The position numbers and the translations under genes were made by a program. A stretch of DNA of 64,000 bases from Ruminococcus sp. UBA1409 (lineage in GTDB: Bacteria > Bacillota > Clostridia > Oscillospirales > Ruminococcaceae): NCBI GenBank assembly GCA_002305045.1, contig DBPX01000016.1:141445-205444 (forward strand). Direction: 5' to 3'. This document shows positions 52,789 through 60,784 of this stretch, in pieces; position 1 is the first letter of the stretch, and every line of letters begins with the position of its first letter. Under the pieces are notes generated by a model. It made no database searches. It was not told the DNA's origin and worked only from the letters and a program-made list of their open reading frames with translations.

Positions 52789-53217
52789 TTACTCCTCGTC
52801 GTCCTCAATGCCCTCGAGGTCGAACTCAAGATGCTCGTTGCAGTTGGGGCAGTGAATCTCGCCCTCAGCTACCATCTCCTCGGTGAGCTCGATAGTGTCC
52901 CCGCAGGTGGGGCAGACGGTGGAATACTCAAACTCCTCGGCATCCTCGCAGTCGCAGCACTCATCGTCGCAGTCGCAGCAGTCGTCCTCGTCCTCGTCGT
53001 CGCTGAGGAAATCGCAGATATCGCTTAAATCCTCGTCGAGCTGGTTGCAGAAGTCAACCACATCGTCGACATCGGCGTCTATGCTGTCAACGCTGTCGCA
53101 AAGCTCCTCTAAAAGCTTGCTCATAGCACCTATGACCTTGCCCTCAGGGGTAGAATCGTCGATTCCAAGACCGTCTATAAGACCACGAATGTACTGCGCT
53201 TTATCAGATAATGACAT
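52789..53217 (-). CDS. CD1247-type acidic protein with Cys/Asp cluster and zinc ribbon
   Basis: A 142-residue cytoplasmic protein. The N-terminal half (KAQYIRGLIDGLGIDDSTPEGKVIGAMSKLLEEL) matches the CD1247 N-terminal domain of clostridia. A central stretch, DEDEDDCCDCDDECCDCED, is extremely rich in Cys and Asp. The C-terminus is a zinc ribbon, CPTCG and CPNC. Function unknown; a metal-binding or nucleic-acid-contact role is a guess. It follows efp by 28 bases and probably shares its transcript. AGAGGT precedes the ATG. Confidence 0.78.
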   Translation of the reverse strand: MSLSDKAQYIRGLIDGLGIDDSTPEGKVIGAMSKLLEELCDSVDSIDADVDDVVDFCNQLDEDLSDICDFLSDDEDEDDCCDCDDECCDCEDAEEFEYSTVCPTCGDTIELTEEMVAEGEIHCPNCNEHLEFDLEGIEDDEE

Positions 53218-53245
53218 AAGCTACCTCTTTTCTTGAAATATTAGA

Positions 53246-53806
53246 TTAGTTGGACCTCTGCATATACTCGCCGGTTCTAGTGTCGATTCTAATCATGTCG
53301 CCCTCGTTGATAAAGAGCGGGACCTTAATCTCGGCGCCTGTCTCCAATGTAGCGGGCTTTGTAGCGTTGGTTGCGGTATTTCCCGCAATGCCAGGCTCGG
53401 TGTGCGCTACCTGAAGGTCGACAAAGAAGGGAGGCTCAACGCCGAATACCTTTCCCTTGTAGGAAAGTATCGTGCAGACCATGTTCTCCTTTACGAACCT
53501 AAAGTTGCTGCCTACATCGTTGGGGCTTACGGGAACCTGCTCATAGGTCTCAGAATCCATGAAGTAGTAAAGCTCGCCGTCGGAATAGGAATACTCCATC
53601 TCCCTTCTCTCTATGAAGGCGGTGGGGAACTTTGCGGTGGGATTGTAGGACTTCTCGACAACTGCGCCGGTAATGACATTCTTTGTCTTTGTCCTTACAA
53701 AAGCAGCGCCCTTGCCGGGCTTGACATGCTGGAACTCAATGACCTGCATCACATTGCCGTCCTCTTCAAATGTTACACCGTTTCTGAAATCACCTGCTGT
53801 GATCAT
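53246..53806 (-). CDS. efp: Translation elongation factor P
   Basis: A 186-residue factor that rescues ribosomes stalled at polyproline. The N-terminal KOW-like domain carries the tip loop VKPGKGAAF with Lys32, the usual modification site; the end [16 protein letters not shown] is standard. GGAGG precedes the ATG. The upstream region holds a possible promoter (53955-53983) and a long hairpin (53827-53858) just before the ribosome binding site. The adjacent PEVTE/PEPEP lipoprotein and other proline-rich linkers are natural clients. Confidence 0.96.
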   Translation of the reverse strand: MITAGDFRNGVTFEEDGNVMQVIEFQHVKPGKGAAFVRTKTKNVITGAVVEKSYNPTAKFPTAFIERREMEYSYSDGELYYFMDSETYEQVPVSPNDVGSNFRFVKENMVCTILSYKGKVFGVEPPFFVDLQVAHTEPGIAGNTATNATKPATLETGAEIKVPLFINEGDMIRIDTRTGEYMQRSN

Positions 53807-53826
53807 AAATTGTGTCCTCCGTTTCC

Positions 53827-53983
53827 TTGGGCGGCAAATAGCGGGCTATCCCACCCAAAATGTCTTGATTTAATTTTTCAATGCCCTTTTACCCATAGCG
53901 TATTTCAAGGCAGATAAGATAATATGCCGCATTGACTGCGGAACCCTATATCTTATTTTAACCTAAATATCATATTAATGCAA
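53827..53983 (-). promoter_or_regulatory. Leader and possible promoter of efp
   Basis: Minus strand: TTGCAT (53978-53983), 17 bases, TAAAAT (53955-53960). A hairpin TTGGGTGG/CCGCCCAA with an inner ATAG/CTAT helix (53827-53858) lies about 10 bases before GGAGG. No T-run follows it. Confidence 0.5.
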
Positions 53984-54044
53984 GGGGTTTGAGGCAATTA
54001 TTATTAATTTTTTAGAATTTCGTCACTATCCCGAGGGTTGCTTC

Positions 54045-55112
54045 CTACAGGATAATCAGCTCCTTGGGAGAAAGAGTCATATTGAAGCAGCCGTCAGGCT
54101 TGACTACTACAAAGTCCTCGATTCTGACTCCGAACTCGCCTGGAAGGTATATGCCCGGCTCTACGGTGACTATCATGTTCTCCTCTAAGGTCTCGGTGCT
54201 AAGATATGAGGCAAAAGGAACCTCGTGAATCTCCATTCCGACGCCGTGACCCAGCGAGTGACCGAAGTTATCCCTATAGCCGGCGTCCGAGATTATATCC
54301 CTTGCGGTTTTATCAAGCTCGCTGGCCTTTACTCCCGACTTTATGATTTTTATCGTCTCGAGCTGAGCCTTAAGAACGGTCTGATAGATTAGCTCCATCT
54401 TCTCGCTCGGCTTTCCTACGCAGACGGTCCTTGTCATGTCGCTGTGATATCCATCATATGCTGCGCCGTAGTCCATAAGAACAAAGCTGCCGCTTTTTAC
54501 CTCGTTATCGTCCGGCACGCCGTGAGGAAGCGAGGTCTTTGCCCCGGTCAGGGCTATAGTCTCAAAGGAAAGAGCCTCTGCGCCGTTTTTAAGCATATAG
54601 TAGTCAAGGCAGAGTCCGATTTCCCTCTCTGTTACGCCGGGCTTTATAAAGTTGAGGACATTCTCAAAGGCTGCCTCGGCAATCCTCTGAGCCTTTATCA
54701 TGGCGTCGATTTCCTCCTGAGTCTTTACTATCCTGAGCTTGGAGATAGCCTTGCTGAGCGAGGAATCGCCTATAAGCTCGACCTCGGGAAGCTTGCTCCT
54801 GTATAGCTCCAGCTCGGCTACTGTCATCGTCTCGCTCTCGATAGCCAAGGTCCTGGCGCCGTGCTTTTTAAGAAGCTCGTTTAGCTGGTCGTAGAGCTTC
54901 TCCCTGAGAATCACCTCGGCGTCCTTAACCTTAGCCCTTGCCACCTCGATATAGCGGAAGTCGATGATTAAATACGCCTTATCCTTGAAGGCAAGCACAA
55001 TTCCGGCAGAGGATTTCATCCCGGTAAAGTATCTGCGGTTGACATCCCCGGTGATAAGAGCGGCGTCGACGCTGTCCGGCAGCTCCTTAAACAAGGCCTC
55101 AAATTTGTTCAT
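54045..55112 (-). CDS. pepP: Xaa-Pro aminopeptidase family (M24) peptidase
   Basis: A 355-residue creatinase-fold metallopeptidase. The C-terminal catalytic domain shows the five metal ligands: DYGAAYDGYHSDMTR (two Asp), GHSLGHGVGMEIHE (His), TVEPGIY (Glu) and VRIEDFVVV (Glu). It removes an N-terminal residue preceding proline, or splits X-Pro dipeptides. It is conserved directly upstream of efp in many Firmicutes, linking proline peptide turnover and proline translation. Exact subtype (PepP or PepQ) is not resolved. Confidence 0.9.
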   Translation of the reverse strand: MNKFEALFKELPDSVDAALITGDVNRRYFTGMKSSAGIVLAFKDKAYLIIDFRYIEVARAKVKDAEVILREKLYDQLNELLKKHGARTLAIESETMTVAELELYRSKLPEVELIGDSSLSKAISKLRIVKTQEEIDAMIKAQRIAEAAFENVLNFIKPGVTEREIGLCLDYYMLKNGAEALSFETIALTGAKTSLPHGVPDDNEVKSGSFVLMDYGAAYDGYHSDMTRTVCVGKPSEKMELIYQTVLKAQLETIKIIKSGVKASELDKTARDIISDAGYRDNFGHSLGHGVGMEIHEVPFASYLSTETLEENMIVTVEPGIYLPGEFGVRIEDFVVVKPDGCFNMTLSPKELIIL

Positions 55113-55151
55113 ACTATCCTGTCCTTTCTTTATGTAAAATATGTAGTGTCA

Positions 55152-56003
55152 TCAAAGGAAGCTCTCGTAGCTTTTTTTCATGCTCAGAGCGTCGAAGGAC
55201 TGGGTTCCTGCGCTCTCGCAGATGAAGGTGGGCTCCAGCCCGAGCCTCGCTATAAGCTCCATGAGAGGCTCGTACTGCGGTCCGAAAACGGTATCCTCAA
55301 AGGTTAGGTGCCTTAGCTCCCCTCCCTTTTCGGTGTACTCGATTTTTGAAAAGTGGGAATGAAAGCGCATAAGCCTGTCGCTTCCGAGCCTGTCTCTTAT
55401 AAGCTCGAGGATTTCAAGGTATGCCTCGCCGGAATTTACCATTCCTAGAGTCCTTGCGTTAAGATGCCCGAAGTCTACGCAGGGGATAAAGGTATCGTCA
55501 AGCGAGCAAAGCTCTAGCACCTCGTGGATGTTTCCGAGCTGGTTGATTTTTCCCATCGTCTCAGGACAAAAGTGGATGGACTCATATCCCTCCGACACCG
55601 CCCTTGCCCTCGCTCTTAAAAGAGTGTCCTTAGCAAGAGCCAGCGCCTCCTCCCTTGTCATCTTAGAGCAGGAGCCTGAGTGAATGACTATCCTGTCCGC
55701 TCCCATTCTCATGGCGGCGTCGCAGGATTGAAGGATGTACTCTATGCTCTTATCCCTTTTTTGCTCCTCGACGCTTGAAAGGGATATAAAATACGGCGAG
55801 TGGAGGGAGAGTCTTATTCCTAGCCTGTTAGACTCCTCTTTGAGTCTTTGGGCGGTTTTGTCGTTTACCCTAACGCCCTGACCGCACTGATACTCAAAGG
55901 CGTTAAGACCCATATCAGCAAGATATCCCGGCATCTCCCAGGAGAATTTATGCTTGCTGTGAAAATCCTCCGAGCTTCCGGCAGGACCGAAAAGTGCGCT
56001 CAT
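55152..56003 (-). CDS. AP endonuclease IV-like TIM-barrel protein
   Basis: A 283-residue protein of the xylose-isomerase-like/endonuclease IV superfamily. Visible: LHSPYFISLSS, IVIHSGSCSKMTREEA, CPETMGKINQLGN, CVDFGHLNART and RFHSHFSKIEYTEKG, which supply His, Glu and Asp metal ligands as in Nfo. It may cleave DNA at abasic sites, but the family also holds sugar isomerases. Four-base overlap with yqeG; the same order recurs in clostridia. Confidence 0.82.
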   Translation of the reverse strand: MSALFGPAGSSEDFHSKHKFSWEMPGYLADMGLNAFEYQCGQGVRVNDKTAQRLKEESNRLGIRLSLHSPYFISLSSVEEQKRDKSIEYILQSCDAAMRMGADRIVIHSGSCSKMTREEALALAKDTLLRARARAVSEGYESIHFCPETMGKINQLGNIHEVLELCSLDDTFIPCVDFGHLNARTLGMVNSGEAYLEILELIRDRLGSDRLMRFHSHFSKIEYTEKGGELRHLTFEDTVFGPQYEPLMELIARLGLEPTFICESAGTQSFDALSMKKSYESFL

Positions 56004-56515
56004 TTTGACGCCTCCTTAGCAATTATCCTAGATTTTTTAGGCAGAAACGGCTTTTCAAGAAATCTTTTTACCCTGAACCAAAAGCCGGTTTCCCAGGCGA
56101 TGGGAAAGGTGAAGATGCTCCTTATTCCAAACAGCCCGCTTCCGAGCACATCGGTGTAAATCTGGTCCCCAACAGAGGCTACATTACCCTTGTCCATATC
56201 AAGAAGCTTTAAGCACCTTTTATAGCCGGAGCCGAGCGGCTTTCCTCCGTCGCAGACAAAATCAAGTCCCAGACTCTCAGAAAACGGCTTTACCCTGTCG
56301 TAATGGTTATTGGAGAGTATAAGCATCCTTATGCCCTCAGCCCTCATGCAATCAAGCCAGAGCGAAATATCCTCCCTGGGGATGGGGTTGTTGTGAGTCG
56401 TCAAGGTATTGTCAAGGTCTAAAATAAGGGCGGCTATGCCCTCCCCTCTTAAAAACTCCGGGGTTATATCGCTTACTGATTGAAATACATAATCCGGTCT
56501 TAAAAGCAAGCCCAC
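56000..56515 (-). CDS. yqeG: YqeG-family HAD phosphatase
   Basis: A 171-residue HAD-type IIIA phosphatase. The nucleophile motif is LILDLDNTLT, with ILSNN as motif II and GDQIYTDVLG as the acidic motif. YqeG proteins are typical of Firmicutes; the substrate is most likely a phosphatidylglycerophosphate-like or sugar phosphate and is not settled here. It overlaps the AP-endonuclease-like gene by four bases and lies after the rpsU terminator. Confidence 0.9.
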   Translation of the reverse strand: MGLLLRPDYVFQSVSDITPEFLRGEGIAALILDLDNTLTTHNNPIPREDISLWLDCMRAEGIRMLILSNNHYDRVKPFSESLGLDFVCDGGKPLGSGYKRCLKLLDMDKGNVASVGDQIYTDVLGSGLFGIRSIFTFPIAWETGFWFRVKRFLEKPFLPKKSRIIAKEASK

Positions 56516-56553
56516 GACCTCATTTCCTTATACTAAAGTAAAGAGCTAAATTA

Positions 56554-56582
56554 AAAGCGGACAGCTGAAACTGCCCGCTTTT
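56554..56582 (-). terminator. Terminator of rpsU
   Basis: AAAGCGG-a-CAG pairs with CTG-c-CCGCTTT (56555-56581); on the minus strand the run CTTTTAATTT follows. It sits 35 bases past the rpsU stop. Confidence 0.72.
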
Positions 56583-56616
56583 TCTGATTAGATTGGTAAG
56601 TATAAAATACTATACA

Positions 56617-56790
56617 TCAATATTTGCGCTTACGAGCAGCTTCAGACTTCTTTTTACGCTTAACCGAAGGCTTTTCGTAATGCTCTCTCTTGCGAACCTC
56701 GGCAATAACGCCATCACGGGCGCAGGACCTCTTGAAACGCTTGAGTGCGGTTTCGAGTGATTCATTCTTGCCAACACGAACTTCTGCCAT
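56617..56790 (-). CDS. rpsU: 30S ribosomal protein S21
   Basis: A 57-residue basic protein translated directly from the sequence. It starts [19 protein letters not shown], continues with [29 protein letters not shown] and ends ARKRKY: the S21 family from end to end. It is a component of the small ribosomal subunit platform. The ATG at 56790 is preceded by GGGAGGG. It has its own perfect consensus promoter (56860-56888) and a terminator, so it is monocistronic. Confidence 0.97.
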   Translation of the reverse strand: MAEVRVGKNESLETALKRFKRSCARDGVIAEVRKREHYEKPSVKRKKKSEAARKRKY

Positions 56791-56859
56791 TTATCGTCCC
56801 TCCCTTTGCCACATGGGCAGAGGATTGTACATCACTAAAACATAATGTAACCAAATATC

Positions 56860-56888
56860 ATTATACTCCAAGTTGTGCTTTATGTCAA
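56860..56888 (-). promoter_or_regulatory. Promoter of rpsU
   Basis: Minus-strand TTGACA (56883-56888), exactly 17 bases, TATAAT (56860-56865): a full-consensus vegetative promoter, leaving a leader of about 60 bases. Confidence 0.88.
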
Positions 56889-56939
56889 TAGATAAAACCA
56901 AGTTTCATCTAAAAAACATATTAAGTTTAGATCAACGCA

Positions 56940-59357
56940 CTACTTGGCAACTATATTGATGAGCTTGCCCTTGACATATATTTCCTTGACAACTGTCTTG
57001 CCCTCAAGCTCAGACCTTATTTTCTCGGACGCCTTGGCTGCCGCTATTGCAGAAACAGAATCAATGTCGGCAGGGAGCATAAGCCTGTCCTTTATCCTGC
57101 CGTTTATCTGGACTGCGACCTCGAACTCATCGTCCCTTGTGGCTTCCTCGTCGTAGGTGGGCCAGCTCTCGTAGGCTATTGTATTGTCATGACCCAGCTG
57201 CTGCCAAAGCTCCTCCCCGACATGAGGGCATATGCAGGAGAACATCTTTATAAAGCTCTCAGCATACTCCTTGGGGCAGGACTTTTCCTTGTAGCAGGCG
57301 TTTATGAATATCATAAGCTGGCTTATGGCTGTGTTGTAGCAAAGCAACTCGAAGTCCTCCGTAACCTTTTTGACGGTGCGGTGATAAACCTTCCTCAAAG
57401 CGTCCTTTGAAGCGTCGCTGATATTCGAAGGGTCGGTAAAAAGGTTCCAGACCCTCTGGATAAATCTCCTTGAGCCTTCAACGCCGTCCTGACTCCAGGG
57501 CTTGGAGACATCAATCGGTCCCATGAACATCTCATAGAGTCTGAGGGAATCTGCGCCGTAGTCCCTAACTATGTCAGTGGGATTGACGACATACTCGGGA
57601 TATCTTTTTCCCATCTTGACGCCGTTTGCGCCTAGAATCATTCCCTGGTGGACAAGCTTCTTAAACGGCTCCTCGACCGGGGAGATGCCCTTTGAGTAAA
57701 GATACCTGTTCCATATCCTTGAATAGATAAGATGCCCGACGGTATGCTCCGGCCCGCCTATGTACAGGTCGACCGGCATCCAGTGCTTTAGCAGAACAGG
57801 GTCTGCAAGCTGCTTGTCGTTATGAGGGTCAATATATCTAAGATAATACCAGCTTGAGCCTGCGCTTCCGGGCATGGTGGAGGTCTCCCTCGTTCCCTTG
57901 ACGCCGTTGTGCTCGTACTTCTTCCACTCTACGGCGTTCTCAAGGGGAGCCTTTCCGTTTTTGCCCCTGTAGTCGTCAAGCTCGGGGAGCACTAAGGGAA
58001 GCTCATCGTCGTCAAGCACATGAATCGAGCCGTCCTCAAGATGGACTATCGGGACAGGCTCTCCCCAATACCTCTGACGGGCGAAAATCCACTCTCTGAA
58101 GTGATAGTTTACAGTTCTTCTCGCAACGCCCATCTTTTCAAGCTTGGAGGTTATAGCCTCCTTTGCCTCCTCGACGGTAAGACCGTCAAACTCCCCGGAG
58201 TTCATGAGCCTTGCGCCCTTGCCCAGATAGTCGCCCTTCTCGTAGGCGTGCTGGCTGACATCTTCGCCGGCAATAACCTGAATCATGGGAATGCCGTGAG
58301 CTACTGCGTACTCAAAATCCCTCTGGTCGTGAGAGGGCACCGCCATTACGGCTCCCGTTCCGTAGCTTGCAAGCACGAAATCGCCTATAAAGAGTGGCAC
58401 CTCCATGTTATTCACGGGGTTGATGCAGTAAAGACCCTTTAGCTGACAGCCGGACTTGGTCTTGTTAAGCTCGGTCCTGTCCATATCGTTTTTCTTGAGC
58501 GTCTCGCTGATGTAAGCCTCGACCTCCTCACGGTTTTCCACTCTGTCAATAATCGACTTGACTATTTCTCCGTCTGGAGCCAAAACCATGAAGGTTATTC
58601 CGTAGATGGTCTCTATACAGGTGGTAAATATCGAGAAGCTTCCGCCGCCGACTATCTTAAAGTCAACCTCGACGCCTGTGGACTTCCCTATCCAGTTCCT
58701 TTGCATATCCTTGGTAGCCTGCGGCCAGTCTATCTTATCAAGACCCTCCAAAAGCTGCTCTGCAAAGGCGGGCTGGTCGATTACCCACTGCTTCATATTC
58801 TTTCTTATGACAGGATATCCGCCTCTTTCCGACTTTCCGTCGACAACCTCGTCGTTGGAGAGGACAGTTCCCAGCTCCTCGCACCAGTTAACCGGCATAT
58901 CCACATACTTGGCGTAGCCGTCAAGATAGAGGTTTTTAAAAATCCACTGAGTCCACTTATAATAAGATGGGTCGCTTGTTGAAATCTGCTTCGACCAGTC
59001 GTAATCAAGCCCAAGCTCCTTTAGCTGCTTGCCGAAGGTTTCGATATTCTTCTCCGTGAAGCCGTTTGGATGGTTTCCGGTAGACACGGCGTACTGCTCT
59101 GCGGGAAGCCCGAACGAGTCGTAGCCCATCGGGTGAAGGACATTATAGCCCTGCATCCTTTTCATTCTCGACATGATATCGGTTGCGGTGTAGCCCTCGG
59201 GATGACCGGCATGGAGTCCGACTCCAGACGGATACGGGAACATATCAAGAGCATAGTATTTCGGCTTGGAAAAATCCCAGACATCCGTCTCAAAGGTCTT
59301 ATTTTTCTCCCAGTATTCCTGCCACTTCTTCTCTACGGCGGCGTGTTCATACTTCAT
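56940..59357 (-). CDS. leuS: Leucyl-tRNA synthetase
   Basis: An 805-residue class I synthetase that charges tRNA-Leu. The HIGH-type motif is PSGVGLHAGHPEGYTATD (HAGH at 49-52). The CP1 editing domain includes YGTGAVMAVPSHDQRDFEYA, and GSAGSSWYYLRYIDPHN follows. The KMSKS loop reads NGVKMGKRYPEYVVNPTDI, i.e. KMGKR, a variant I recall from clostridial LeuS. The start is set at ATG 59357, nine bases after AAGGG. It is the last gene of a run from smc/ftsY; I see no T-box in the 59-base gap upstream. Confidence 0.96.
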   Translation of the reverse strand: MKYEHAAVEKKWQEYWEKNKTFETDVWDFSKPKYYALDMFPYPSGVGLHAGHPEGYTATDIMSRMKRMQGYNVLHPMGYDSFGLPAEQYAVSTGNHPNGFTEKNIETFGKQLKELGLDYDWSKQISTSDPSYYKWTQWIFKNLYLDGYAKYVDMPVNWCEELGTVLSNDEVVDGKSERGGYPVIRKNMKQWVIDQPAFAEQLLEGLDKIDWPQATKDMQRNWIGKSTGVEVDFKIVGGGSFSIFTTCIETIYGITFMVLAPDGEIVKSIIDRVENREEVEAYISETLKKNDMDRTELNKTKSGCQLKGLYCINPVNNMEVPLFIGDFVLASYGTGAVMAVPSHDQRDFEYAVAHGIPMIQVIAGEDVSQHAYEKGDYLGKGARLMNSGEFDGLTVEEAKEAITSKLEKMGVARRTVNYHFREWIFARQRYWGEPVPIVHLEDGSIHVLDDDELPLVLPELDDYRGKNGKAPLENAVEWKKYEHNGVKGTRETSTMPGSAGSSWYYLRYIDPHNDKQLADPVLLKHWMPVDLYIGGPEHTVGHLIYSRIWNRYLYSKGISPVEEPFKKLVHQGMILGANGVKMGKRYPEYVVNPTDIVRDYGADSLRLYEMFMGPIDVSKPWSQDGVEGSRRFIQRVWNLFTDPSNISDASKDALRKVYHRTVKKVTEDFELLCYNTAISQLMIFINACYKEKSCPKEYAESFIKMFSCICPHVGEELWQQLGHDNTIAYESWPTYDEEATRDDEFEVAVQINGRIKDRLMLPADIDSVSAIAAAKASEKIRSELEGKTVVKEIYVKGKLINIVAK

Positions 59358-59416
59358 ATTTATCAACCCTTATCTAATATAACTAATTTAAACTAAGAAT
59401 ACATCACCCGATTATA

Positions 59417-59767
59417 TCACAGAAGCGAGGCTATGTCAACCTCTTCGCCGTCGCTCCAGAGCTTTTCAAGCGAATAGTCCTTTCTTGCGTCCTTGTAGAA
59501 GATATGAACTATAATGTCCTTATAGTCCATGGCTATCCAGCCTGCGCCGTCAAAGCCCTCGATATGGTCAGGCTTTATACCGTGCTCGCCAAGCTTAAAC
59601 TCCACCTCGTCTGCAAGTCCCCTGACATGGGTGGAGGAGGTGCCGTTTGCTATTATGAAGTAGTCGGCGATAATCGTAAGGTCTGCTATTTTTATAACCT
59701 TGATATTCTCCGCCTTCTTCGAGTCGAGCGCCCTCACGGCGACGCTGAGTCTTTCTAGCTCTGTCAT
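59417..59767 (-). CDS. rsfS: Ribosomal silencing factor RsfS
   Basis: A 116-residue protein that binds L14 on the large subunit and prevents subunit joining when nutrients are scarce. Family blocks: IADYFIIANGTSSTHVRGLADEVE and DGAGWIAMDYKDIIVHIF. The start is the ATG at 59767 (MTELERL) with AAAGGACGG upstream; the longer frame runs into the LCP gene end. The order nadD/yqeK-LCP-rsfS-leuS is a conserved clostridial arrangement. Confidence 0.95.
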   Translation of the reverse strand: MTELERLSVAVRALDSKKAENIKVIKIADLTIIADYFIIANGTSSTHVRGLADEVEFKLGEHGIKPDHIEGFDGAGWIAMDYKDIIVHIFYKDARKDYSLEKLWSDGEEVDIASLL

Positions 59768-59795
59768 TTTATCCGTCCTTTCAAAATAAATGTTG

Positions 59796-60731
59796 TCATC
59801 CAAAGCCAAGCTCTGACTCAGGAAGCTCCTCGCCCTTTGTGCGAAAGCTTATGTTCAGAAGCTCGGCTGTTTTTTCCTTGTCTGCAATATACCTGCCATC
59901 TTCGTTTTGACCCGGAAGCAGGTGTATTGATATATCCTCCGGCTTTATGATGTCCGACAGCTCGACAAGCTCCAAAAGCTGAGATACCGTCATATCGGTG
60001 CTGCACTGATTCACTATGATGTCCATAAGCTGGGAGAACCAGACAAGCGCACCCCTTGAGGACAGCGTTTTTGCCAACGACTCAAAAAGCCTTGAAAACA
60101 GCCTTGCCCTTTCCTCCCCGGAATTGTATGCAAGCCTGTCCCCGGCTATAAGCGAGGCGGTGCTCCCGGCAAGAAGCCTTTTTCCCGGAGAAAGGGTTAC
60201 GCCGTCAATATCTACCTCGCCGTCAAGGACTATAGGAAGCCCTCCGAGAGCTGAAACAATCCGGGAAAACGCCCTTGTGTCCATATCCATCACGCCGTCA
60301 AGCCTAAGCCCTGCGGCGTTTTCAAGCACCTTCGAATAGGCGTCGCTACCGTAGCACTCCTCAAGCCTTGCGGTGTAGCCCTCACCCTCCATAAGAGTCA
60401 TCGGAGGAAGCTCCAGAACATCTAGGGTGTTAAGGTCCAAATCGAAGCTGCAAAGCATCGACCTGCACAGCGCTCCGTCCTCGTTTATCGACAGAAGAAG
60501 CCTTCTTTTTGTGGTCACGGTATCGCCGGTATAGCCCATCGCCTGATACCGTATATAATCCGGGACGGCGTTTGCCGAGGAGGATTTTGACATCACCCTG
60601 CCGGCGTATGCGGAGGCAAGAAGGATTAAATATGTCACCGTCCCAGAGATAAGACAGGTCGCAGCAATAATCCTTTGAAGCCGTGTAAGTCCCTTGAGAA
60701 GGCTTTTCAGCCTGACTCCCTTTTCTTTCAT
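59796..60731 (-). CDS. Divergent LytR-CpsA-Psr (LCP)-like protein
   Basis: A 311-residue membrane-anchored protein: a basic N-terminus, one transmembrane helix (about 22-44), then an extracellular LCP-like domain. Context (between nadD/yqeK and rsfS) and blocks such as RRLLLSINEDG and MDTRAFSRIVSALGGLPIVLDGEVDIDG support LCP, enzymes that attach teichoic acid or other glycopolymers to peptidoglycan. The usual arginine-rich motif (YxRxR...DxxRxxRQQ) is degraded here to AYNSGEERARLFSRLF, so catalysis is doubtful. No clear ribosome binding site precedes the ATG at 60731, so the start is uncertain. Confidence 0.72.
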   Translation of the reverse strand: MKEKGVRLKSLLKGLTRLQRIIAATCLISGTVTYLILLASAYAGRVMSKSSSANAVPDYIRYQAMGYTGDTVTTKRRLLLSINEDGALCRSMLCSFDLDLNTLDVLELPPMTLMEGEGYTARLEECYGSDAYSKVLENAAGLRLDGVMDMDTRAFSRIVSALGGLPIVLDGEVDIDGVTLSPGKRLLAGSTASLIAGDRLAYNSGEERARLFSRLFESLAKTLSSRGALVWFSQLMDIIVNQCSTDMTVSQLLELVELSDIIKPEDISIHLLPGQNEDGRYIADKEKTAELLNISFRTKGEELPESELGFG

Positions 60732-60784
60732 ATCGTTAAGGAAGCGGGCGATGAATCCGCAGGTTTCCTAGATTTATGACCTAT

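Noticed and set aside
52883..53236. Ser/Gln-rich 117-codon frame on the plus strand
   Set aside because: Direct mirror of the Asp/Glu/Cys-rich CD1247-type gene.
59358..59416. T-box leader for leuS
   Set aside because: The gap is only 59 bases and has no T-box sequence or terminator.
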